From: Endotrypanum monterogeii
Lineage: Eukaryota; Euglenozoa; Kinetoplastea; Trypanosomatida; Trypanosomatidae
Assembly (NCBI GenBank): GCA_000333855.2
Contig: CM007327.1
Span: forward strand, 313,486-377,485
DNA length: 64,000 nucleotides
Reading direction: 5' to 3'
The position numbers and the translations under genes were made by a program. The notes beneath the pieces were generated by a model. That model had not been told where the DNA came from and ran no database searches. It saw only the letters and a list, made by a program, of their open reading frames with translations. Positions 9,530 through 18,447 of this stretch are shown piece by piece. The stretch's first letter is position 1. The number at the start of each line of letters is the position of its first letter.

Positions 9530-11644
9530 GTCGATCCTTGGAAATTCGGATGGTCGCTGAAATTCGCCGAACTAACGTTATCCCCGAGTTGTGAAATCTT
9601 TTGGTTCAAGGACCAAAGGGGGGGAAGGGGTGTCGTCTTGTGGAGGATGCGGTGTGTGAGGCAGGCGCACCTAACCACGCATGTGGACGTGTATCGCTCT
9701 GGTGTGTGTTACGCCGCTGCTCAAGACTCCTCTTTCTATCATGCCGATTGTTTCTCCCTGTCTGTCTGTCTCTCACCTCTAGTTCCATACCCCTGCATTC
9801 ACTTGGTTTGCCGCTGACGGTTATAGGTGACGACGAGACATCAGCGGAGATTCTGCTTCTTAGCACCCATTGCCTTCCTCAAGGTGCCGGTAGACAGACA
9901 TGCACGCCCACTTCGCTGATCCACAGCAGGTGACGGTATCGGGTAGTGGTGGGGAGAGATCCACCGCAGGGGGGGGCCCCTTTTTCTTCTCGTTATCGCC
10001 CCCTCCATCCCCACCTAGGCCCTCTCCCTCGCGCACACGCATACGCACAGAGTCGCTCGTTCCTTCTTTTGTCGATTCACATTTTCTCTCGTTTTCATTT
10101 TTTTTTTAGAGAAGATTTTTTCTCCTGACTTCCCAAACAAACAAACAAAGATACATCTACCTTACACACAGGCAGGGGGGAGGCGAGGGATACCGCCTCC
10201 CCCCGGACAAATGAAGTGGATAGGTTACCTGCTGAAAACTGGAAGGGTCTGGGGGGGTGCTAGGGTGAAGCGTGAGCCGTGTGTGTCTGTGCGCATGCAA
10301 ATGATTTTGTGAGCGGTCCATGACACACACACACATACACATACACCTACACACAGAGGTATGCATTAGCGCGCACACTTGCACAAACGAAGGCGAAGCG
10401 GTGCCATTGTTTTGTTCCTCTTCCCTTTCCGCTTCCTTCTCTCCCCCCTCCCTGTTCGCCGTCCTCTTCTCCGGCTTTCTTTGTCTCGCATTATTTCACC
10501 CTGCAGCGCTTCTGGGGTGTCTTCGCCGATAAAAGAAAGAAACGACATCATCTCCTCCTTTCTCTCCCTTTGATCTCCCACAATTCTCCTTCGTGTGTCT
10601 CCCCCCTGTACACCGAACAACGGCGCGCCCCACCCCCCCCCCCTCCCACCCCCACCCCCCCCTCCACCCACTAACAAAAAAAAAAAATAATATATATATA
10701 TATATATTTCTCGCACTCTTCACTCTTACTCACGATTGCGTAAACAACAACAACAACAACAACAACACCCCCCGCGCTCGCAAAAAAAAAAAAAAAAAAG
10801 TTGAAAAATAGAAAAAAAAAGAAGAAGCGTTCGCCTCGTGGATCAACGGACGAATTTTTTTTTTTTTTCATCTGTTTGAGTCTTGCGCGTGTGGGAAAGT
10901 ATAAAAAAAAAGGAACAAAGAAGTAAGACAGTACTTAGGTCCTTATAGCGATCATTTGCATTTTTAAATAATACTCTCGCTTTATATAAATATCCATCTA
11001 TATATATATTATATTATATATATATAATATAATATATATAATATAATATATATAATATATATATATGTATATATGTATGTATAACGACCCTCTCCATCTT
11101 CCGTTTTCCTCGTGTGCGTGTGCGTCTCTATCGTGCTAACTTTCTAGCCTTTTATATAGCGTTGTAGGAGTCATACACACGCGTGTGTGTGTGTATGTTT
11201 GTGCCACTCCGTCTGTGTTTGTCGGTTGAAGACGCACACATACACGCATATATATATATATATATATATATATAGGTAGACTTCTTGCTGTTTGTGATTT
11301 CCCTTACACGTTTTCTCAAAAGGGTTGGAGAGGAGAGGAAGGTATTGATCCACACAGACCGTCATCAAGCGCATCTGAAGTTGCACTCCCAGCGTTCCGA
11401 TCATCGCGGAAAGCCCGTGGGTAATCACCACGATACACACGCAAAGAAAAGTGTTTTCAGCGATTATTTCATTTTTATCCACTCGCATGGGAGTGGATCG
11501 CTTCGTTTTTAGACCCACATCCACACACACACACACACACACACACCTTCACTGTTTTTATTTCCTTTTTCGGGGCATCGCCCAGTAGATAATCTTAGTT
11601 TGGTGGATCTCATTGTCTCTCAGGGAGACAGCACTGGGTGAGTC
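9530..11644. other. Intergenic region between RPS9 and the MAPKKK-like kinase
   Basis: No gene is supported; open stretches here are short and microsatellite-driven. Contents include homopolymer C/A runs (10620-10690), (TA)n at 10688-10708, (AAC)n at 10742-10767, an A run at 10782-10799, an AT-palindromic block at 10996-11067 and (TA)n at 11249-11274. (CA)n at 11522-11546 sits just before the likely acceptor of the next gene. Confidence 0.65.
11547..11585 (+). promoter_or_regulatory. Trans-splice acceptor for the MAPKKK-like kinase
   Basis: A pyrimidine tract at 11547-11570 is followed by AG at 11584-11585, predicting a 5'UTR of 59 nt before the ATG at 11645. Confidence 0.45.
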
Positions 11645-14600
11645 ATGTCAAGGGAACTGCCAATAGAACTCACGTCCTCGGCCTCAGTCACGTCGTCACC
11701 AATCACTACTATGCTCAACTCTCGCGCTACGACGTTGCGAGGGTGGGCGACGAAGCGTTCAGTTAAAAACGACGTCAATCGCAGTGGCACTGCCGCTACT
11801 GATTCACAAGGTTCGTCCTCTTCCGCGTCGATGGGGACAACGTCGAGCACAGCGGTAAAAGTTGTTATAGTGGCGGCTCTGACAGCTGCGACTGCATCTA
11901 TTGCATACAGCTCGTATCAGGTGTTGTCCCGCAGGGCTGGCTCGCGTCGCAGCCGACCTGCGCTTGGCTCTCGCCAGCCTGTGGGGCTTGGAGGGGTTTC
12001 GAGTCCAGTCCGCGGGATCAGTATTGCGACGGAGGGCAATGGGAGTGCTCCCTTCACGCTTGTCGATGCGGCGAAGTCTGTTGCTCGGACAGGCTGGCCG
12101 AGCGGGTTGCTTCAAGGCTGCGGCTCGGTGGCTGCGCACTGCATCGCTCCTTCGAACGTATTTTCAGCCCCTGCGTCCGATCGCGCGTTGGGCCAAAATT
12201 GTCGGCTTGAGGGAGGCGCGCGAGTTAACCCTCTCATCTCGACGCAAGATATGGATGCCGTGGATGCCACACCGGTCGGCGACGGAAGGGCTTCCTCGGC
12301 AGAGCCCTGTAGGCTGTCTTCGCAGCTGGCGAGTGCCACGCCTTCAGGAATCGGTGAGGAGCGCATCACACCAGCCGCCCCTGCTGCTGCTGCTGCTGCT
12401 GCTGCTCCATCACTTCCATGTCCAGAAGCGCCCAAGGTTCTCCTCAGCAACTTCTATGACTTGGAGCCGTATACACTACATGGTATCGCCGGTGGCGCGC
12501 ACGGGTGGAGGCGCGTGTTCGGGCTGCTAAAGTCCGAGACGCGCGTGTGCACCGGGAAAGACTACGCATGCTCTGACGGGGGAAGGGAAAACCCCGCTGT
12601 CGCATCAGGTTGCCGTGTGCCGTTGTCATTGACGCGCACCTACGAGGGTGTTCACACGACCACGAGCGAATACCCAGTGCTGGTCCAGGATGTTCACTTC
12701 TCCATTTCACCCAGCGCGCAGTCCACCACGAAGTCGTCACTGCCGCGGATCGCCTCAACGGGAGGTGGTGTGTGTAGCAGCAGCACTGCGAGGAGCGACC
12801 TTTCTGTGCACAGCGACCTTTCTGGACAGTCTATTGGGTCGTTGGCAGAGATGTGCGCAAGGCAGGGGTACGGTCATGCGCCACAGTGCTCTTCCTCGAG
12901 AACCGCCTCCTCCGTGTCAACGAGGACACCCACAGATTCACTACATCCGTCGCGGTTCTGCGTCTCGCCTGCTGCTGGGGCACTGTCACCGTCGGGCGGA
13001 CTCGTGGATTCTTTCTCTTTGCATGTGCGACAGCACCTCAATGACCGTATGAGCTGCAGCATGAGCAGGAGCACCAACAGCCGTAGCACCACCCACGATG
13101 CGACCTTTGCTGCGGCAGGGAGTCGCGCGAGCACGTCCTTCACACCTGGTAGTGTTTCTGCTTCAGCGGCACTAGCGATGTCGGAGCGTAACTTGCAGCG
13201 AGACATCTCTAGCTTGGTTGCCACAGCCGCGTCAGCGCGGCCGATGGTCTCCGCGTCTTCGTCTGTCTCGGGCTCCCATGTAGATACAGTGCGCTGCTCC
13301 GCTATATCATCGGTTGTTGTATCTCCGCGAGATGGCGCGATGGCATGTTGCGCTTCAAAACAATTGTATCTGCCACTCATGTCGGCAGGGTCGTGGTCAC
13401 AGCTCACCAGTTCTATTGCGAGCAGCAGCCGCGGCATCGGGCAACAGAAAGAGGATTCCTTCGCGATGGAGGGCAAGGAGGCGGCGGAGCAGCATGCCGC
13501 AGGGTCTCCGTCGCGTGCTAAAGGGGTGTCCCGTGGGCCGCAGCAAGTTGTGAGCAGCGGGCCGTCCTCTGCGAGCAGCAACACCAACCCTCGCCGGCCG
13601 TGCGACGATTTCTTTCGAGTGGACGCCAATGCGACAGGCGGCGTCGCGGATGCGTGCGGGCCGGCGGTACGGCAGGCCGCAGAGAGGGAGAGTGCGCGGT
13701 CGCCGTCCCTGACATCGAAAGACTGTGCAGCGCCGATCGTCACATCATCGGATGCTTGGCCTTTGCCGGCGCCACCCGAGGCAACGTCCACGGAGGCATC
13801 GGCCGCCGCAGCGACCTCGTCGACAGGGTGTCGCGCTTCTCCTCTCTCAACGATAGCGCGCAGGTGCACCATAGCGGAGCAGCTAGCCGTTCTGACCAGT
13901 CGACGAGAGAGGCAAATTCGCTACGCGCAGCAGCTGCAAGCAAGCAGAGGGTCAGCCGGGCTCGGTGGCGGGGTGACGAGTTCGCAGCAGCCGGTCTGGG
14001 GTACTCTGCCGCCCCCAGTTTCCACCGATGTCCTTGCAGATGTTACCTCGTCAAGGACAAAAAGCTTTTCCACGTCGGATCGAGGCCAGGGTCTCAGCGG
14101 TGCGTGCTGCCCCTACTCACGCTTTTCTCAGTATCATACAGACACACCGCCGGGGATGTTCTGCTCCTCTCTGTTGCATGCACACCACTATCAGAATCAG
14201 GTCTACTCGGACGTTACCGCGGAGGTGCAGCAGTGCGCACGTCGGCGACAGAAAAAATGGGGTACAGTTCACCGCAGCTGCTCTACTACTGTCCCAATGC
14301 CAAGTATAGAGAATGACGACTCTGCGGCTCAGGAGACGTGCACTCGAATGGCCGAGAAGGAAATCCCCGCCGCCGCAGCAGCAGCAGTAGCAACGAGTGC
14401 ATCACCACGGCTCTCTAGAGAGCGGCCAGCGGCTGAGGCGAACTTGTCAGCCGTTGTGCACACAGCGGCGGCTCGCAGGGCTGCGACATCGGGGGTGTGT
14501 ACTCCTTACTGCACCACTGGGGCAAGCAACGTCCCTCTGCTGAGCCAACCAACACCATTGCAGCCTTCCAACGAGCGCCGTGTAGATGACTTGACCGTGA

Positions 14601-17227
14601 AGCACCAGGAGAATGGCTCAGCCTCGTATACCATCTCCCTCACCTACCACGACAGCGAAAGCGGCACCCCACGCACAGTCAACACCTGCGCACTCCCACC
14701 GCTGCGCCGCGGTGACGCTGGTGCGCCGATTCCCGGTCTCTCGTCTTTCTCCGGAGGCGCCGTCAAGCCTGCTTCATTGCGTGCGAAGCCTGTCGTCGCG
14801 ACGACATCAGTTGCCCCGAGTGCGACAAGTGATGCATCCCTCACTGACTCATGTGGCCTCAGTTGCGGCGCCGTTGCTCAGACGGGTTCTCCAGAATCTT
14901 TACTTGAGCATCCACACAATGTAATCAAAACATTGAAGCCGCTGCCCTGCTCGCCGTTGTCTCGAGCACCTGATGCAGAGAGCGAGGCTCCTGCGTCGGG
15001 ACCGGTGGGTCCCATTCATAGCAGACGAGCAGGCGGTGTGAAGTTGGTGTCTGCGGTGCGCAGTAGTGGGAGCCTTGACGGCTGTCCCAAGTGCTGCGGA
15101 TCCCTAGCAGCAGCCGGCGAGGCGAACCGAAGCCCTGTCGGTGATGTGACGACGACGTCTGCGAGCGACAAGGTGCACCCTTTTGCTGCGCCATTGCCGC
15201 CTTCAGAGCCACAACACGGTCCTCGTTTGCAGGGTGTTGCGGGGCGAAACGGCGAGATGGCGATCGGCGCCTTCCTCGGCGGTGGCGCCTGTGGCAAGGT
15301 GTACGAATGCCTCAACACGGAGACTGGGCAGGTGTTGGCCGCAAAGCAGATCGTCTTTGATGCGAAGGATCGCAGGCTGCGCGCCCGGTTGAGGCAGCTG
15401 GAGCTCGAGCTGGAGGTGCTGACGCTCGCGGCACGTCATCATGTGCCGTGGATTGTGGGCTTCTACGGTGCTGAGAAGCGTGGCCACTCAGTCCTCATGT
15501 ACCTTGAGTACTGTCAGCGGGGCTCCCTGCTCGACTACATGATGGGGGAGGGCGACAACATCGATCTTGGCATGTGCTGCACCCATAGTCCTTGTAGCGG
15601 TGTTATTCCGCCGCCATTGACCGCTCCCCGCGGTCGCGGCGTCGGTTGCGGCCTCGATATGAAGAGCGGTACGTCAGTCGCTGCCGTGGAGGCGTGGCAA
15701 CGGGATGCTGCGTGCGTTGATGGCCCGGCTAACACGTCGATCACGGAGTCCATCTTTGAAAATTCACGTGAGTCGTGCGCAAGTCCCGCCCACACAGCTG
15801 CTGTGCCTGTCGTAACTCGGCAAGAGTCGCTACCGCTACCTCTGCTCCAGCGTTCTGGAGATGCTGAGCCCGCCGCCTCGGAGACGGATCAGAAAGAGGA
15901 GGGGGAAGAAACAACCGCAGCCACGGGACACATCCCCATTCCCCACCGCACATGCCGAGGGGATGGGGAGGATGGGGAGTGTGCCGTGCGTCGTGGGGGG
16001 ACATTCCTGGCCAAGACTGCCGCCTCGGTCTCCTCGGCTGAGGAATACGGTAACCTCTCCACGTCTACATGGGATATGATCCAACTGAGCGAGGCGCCTC
16101 AGCCACAGATGCCGCTCTTAACCATCCAGCAGGTGCAGCGCTTCACGAAGGAGATCGTCAGCGGCCTCTACTTTCTTCATCAGCACAATTATGCCCACCT
16201 CGATGTCAAGACAGCCAACGTGCTCGTCACCGCTGACGAGCAGTGCCGCTTGGCGGACTTTGGGTGTGCTATGCGCCTCCAGCCATCGTCACAGCAGCCA
16301 GGGGCACCAGTAGCGACAGAGTGTGCCATGAAGGCACGTGTGACTGGTAGCCTTGACGACGCTCTGTCGCAAACTCCCCCTTATCCAGTGTTGGTGGATC
16401 GAGACGCCATCACTGAGCTGCGGGGAACTGCCCTTTACATGGCACCAGAGATGATTCGCTTCGAAAGCCATGCAATCGGGAGTCCGGCTGACTTGTGGTC
16501 GCTTGGGTGCGTCGTGATGGAGATGTCGACTGGGTGTGCTCCGTGGCGGCACATCGCCAAGGACAAGCTACGCGTGCTGTATCGTATCGGCTCGGCGCGC
16601 GATGAGCTGCCGTTGCCGCCGCTCATGCACGCCTGGGCGGAGAAGGCCACTGAAAGGCTGGCGCAGGTGAGTCCCCCAGAAGCCCCTGCTGCCTGGGGTT
16701 CGCAGAACTCTCTGGCAGCGTGCAAACCGTTGTCCGACGACACAGCTCGAGCGCCGCACATCCACTCGGCAGTCAAAAAGGAGCGTGATAGCGCAGTCTC
16801 GGAAGAGTTGTGTGAGCCCAGTGCAAAGTTTTGCCGTGTTGAGTATGGCAGATGTGAAGGTGCTGACACCAGCTCAGCGGCGGCAGTGCGCTGCATCGGT
16901 GAACAGCAGCCTTCTCTTATCGATCATAAGGACACATGTAGTGGAGTTTCGATGCGATGCACTCCTCTCACCTGCGCTCACGCCGACTCACCGGTGGCAG
17001 GCTTCACGCGCACGACCCCTGCAGCCTCCCCAGGTCTTGTCGGCCGTAGCGCGTCTTACGACGAGAGGGCTGCGGTGAGCGACACCGAGGAGCCGCGCTT
17101 CTCCGAGTGCCGTACGATGCGTCTTTACGTAGAACTACTCAGTTTTGTTGCGGCCTGTGTCAAGGTTCGTCCGGAGGATCGAAGCAGCGCTGAACAACTT
17201 CTGCGCCACCCCTTTTTAAACCTCTGA
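11645..17227 (+). CDS. Giant STE11/MAPKKK-like protein kinase with N-terminal membrane segment
   Basis: This 1860-residue protein is a serine/threonine kinase of the STE11/MEKK type by its catalytic motifs. A single hydrophobic segment lies at about residues 71-94, followed by some 1100 residues of Ser/Ala/Pro-rich low-complexity sequence including a poly-Ala run. The kinase domain starts near residue 1205: Gly-rich loop GAFLGGGACGKVYE (1208-1221), ATP-binding Lys1234, catalytic loop HLDVKTAN with Asp1520, DFG at 1538-1540 and APE at 1600-1602. It ends with a RHPFLNL-like tail at the C-terminus. Two long inserts interrupt the domain, about 180 residues before the catalytic helix and about 150 residues near the end. 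HRD is changed to HLD, so it is a non-RD kinase, but all core catalytic residues remain. A membrane-tethered signalling kinase is likely; pathway and location are unknown. Confidence 0.88.
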   Translation: MSRELPIELTSSASVTSSPITTMLNSRATTLRGWATKRSVKNDVNRSGTAATDSQGSSSSASMGTTSSTAVKVVIVAALTAATASIAYSSYQVLSRRAGSRRSRPALGSRQPVGLGGVSSPVRGISIATEGNGSAPFTLVDAAKSVARTGWPSGLLQGCGSVAAHCIAPSNVFSAPASDRALGQNCRLEGGARVNPLISTQDMDAVDATPVGDGRASSAEPCRLSSQLASATPSGIGEERITPAAPAAAAAAAAPSLPCPEAPKVLLSNFYDLEPYTLHGIAGGAHGWRRVFGLLKSETRVCTGKDYACSDGGRENPAVASGCRVPLSLTRTYEGVHTTTSEYPVLVQDVHFSISPSAQSTTKSSLPRIASTGGGVCSSSTARSDLSVHSDLSGQSIGSLAEMCARQGYGHAPQCSSSRTASSVSTRTPTDSLHPSRFCVSPAAGALSPSGGLVDSFSLHVRQHLNDRMSCSMSRSTNSRSTTHDATFAAAGSRASTSFTPGSVSASAALAMSERNLQRDISSLVATAASARPMVSASSSVSGSHVDTVRCSAISSVVVSPRDGAMACCASKQLYLPLMSAGSWSQLTSSIASSSRGIGQQKEDSFAMEGKEAAEQHAAGSPSRAKGVSRGPQQVVSSGPSSASSNTNPRRPCDDFFRVDANATGGVADACGPAVRQAAERESARSPSLTSKDCAAPIVTSSDAWPLPAPPEATSTEASAAAATSSTGCRASPLSTIARRCTIAEQLAVLTSRRERQIRYAQQLQASRGSAGLGGGVTSSQQPVWGTLPPPVSTDVLADVTSSRTKSFSTSDRGQGLSGACCPYSRFSQYHTDTPPGMFCSSLLHAHHYQNQVYSDVTAEVQQCARRRQKKWGTVHRSCSTTVPMPSIENDDSAAQETCTRMAEKEIPAAAAAAVATSASPRLSRERPAAEANLSAVVHTAAARRAATSGVCTPYCTTGASNVPLLSQPTPLQPSNERRVDDLTVKHQENGSASYTISLTYHDSESGTPRTVNTCALPPLRRGDAGAPIPGLSSFSGGAVKPASLRAKPVVATTSVAPSATSDASLTDSCGLSCGAVAQTGSPESLLEHPHNVIKTLKPLPCSPLSRAPDAESEAPASGPVGPIHSRRAGGVKLVSAVRSSGSLDGCPKCCGSLAAAGEANRSPVGDVTTTSASDKVHPFAAPLPPSEPQHGPRLQGVAGRNGEMAIGAFLGGGACGKVYECLNTETGQVLAAKQIVFDAKDRRLRARLRQLELELEVLTLAARHHVPWIVGFYGAEKRGHSVLMYLEYCQRGSLLDYMMGEGDNIDLGMCCTHSPCSGVIPPPLTAPRGRGVGCGLDMKSGTSVAAVEAWQRDAACVDGPANTSITESIFENSRESCASPAHTAAVPVVTRQESLPLPLLQRSGDAEPAASETDQKEEGEETTAATGHIPIPHRTCRGDGEDGECAVRRGGTFLAKTAASVSSAEEYGNLSTSTWDMIQLSEAPQPQMPLLTIQQVQRFTKEIVSGLYFLHQHNYAHLDVKTANVLVTADEQCRLADFGCAMRLQPSSQQPGAPVATECAMKARVTGSLDDALSQTPPYPVLVDRDAITELRGTALYMAPEMIRFESHAIGSPADLWSLGCVVMEMSTGCAPWRHIAKDKLRVLYRIGSARDELPLPPLMHAWAEKATERLAQVSPPEAPAAWGSQNSLAACKPLSDDTARAPHIHSAVKKERDSAVSEELCEPSAKFCRVEYGRCEGADTSSAAAVRCIGEQQPSLIDHKDTCSGVSMRCTPLTCAHADSPVAGFTRTTPAASPGLVGRSASYDERAAVSDTEEPRFSECRTMRLYVELLSFVAACVKVRPEDRSSAEQLLRHPFLNL

Positions 17228-18447
17228 AGAGGTGGTAGGGGCGGGGGGGGGCTCTGTGCGGCAAAAGGAAACAACAAAAAACAAACAGATAGCACGATGC
17301 CGGTGCTCTGATCCCAATAGGTGGCGGATATTTAGCTTCCTGCTTCCATTTCCCCCCTCCTGTATCACTACTATGTGGATGTTTTTTTTTTTTTGTCGCA
17401 CACACGCACACAAACAGAAACGTTTGATTGTGTTTTTATTTTTGTAGCTCATTGCTATTGCCACAGTCAGTGATGGGCCGTTGTTTCTCCTGCTGGGACC
17501 ATTTTTTTTTTTTTTTGACTATTGGCCTCCTCCTTTTTCCCTCTCCTCCATGCCTCCCCGTTGTCTCGGTGTTTCCGGTGCTTGTTGACTTATCTCACTT
17601 CCTTTCCATCCTCTTTCTTGTTTTTTTTTTTTCTCGGGAGGGAGGGAGGGAGGTTTTTAAAATTAAAGATTTGAGTCCGTGTAGTTGGTCATCTTCACGT
17701 GTGTCTCTCGGTAGGCGTACGTGTGTGTGTTTCTATGTATTTGTTCATATCGCCGGTTGACCCCGACTTGGTCATTTTCTTTGCATGCCTGCCTGCCTGC
17801 CTGCTTTGTATTACCCAAACCCACCCGCATCTCATCTTGGGTATATATATATTATATGTTTGTCTATGTATATTTCCGTAGCATGACGAAGACAATATGT
17901 TTGTGCACCTCTTTCATTCTTTTCTTCTTCCTTTTTTTTTTCTGCTTTTGTTGAATTCTTTTTTGCTTCCCAACACACACACACACACACACATACATAC
18001 ATATACACATACACATACACATCCACATACACACATATATATATATTTATGTACAAACTCGTGTCGGCGCTATCGTATTGCTTATTCATGTGGAGTAGAG
18101 CGAACTCTTTTTATTCCTCTGTGCTCCGTTTTATCACATAAACGGAGGCGATAGGATTTTTGTCGTTGTAGCTGACGGAGCTCTCGTTGTATCATCGACG
18201 GTGCTTCTATGCGTGGACACAGATTTCCTGCTCTCTATTTTTTTCTTAATCAGCTGCAATAAAGCCATCTTTTTTTTTTGCTTTTGCTTTTGCGCGTGCG
18301 TGTGTGTGTGTATCAACGGGTAGCTCTGTGAAGGAGGAGAGGGACGAGTGCGGTCACGTAAAAAAAAAAAACAACCGCGCCAGGTGATATCATCCACCAC
18401 CACCACCACCACCCTCTTTTGGTGTGTGTGACCTCTTTCGCAGTCTG
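17228..18447. other. Intergenic region before the poly(A) polymerase gene
   Basis: No gene is seen. It contains several T runs, a GGGA-repeat G-run tract at 17636-17650, (CA)n at about 17972-17992, TA repeats near 18035 and a CCA repeat at 18393-18413. The acceptor for the next gene is ambiguous: AG 18252-18253 after a T-rich tract, or AG 18322-18323. Confidence 0.6.
17636..17650 (+). other. Predicted G-quadruplex motif in 3' flank of the kinase gene
   Basis: Four GGG runs spaced by single A residues lie on the coding strand about 410 nt after the kinase stop codon, so probably in or near its 3'UTR. Confidence 0.5.
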
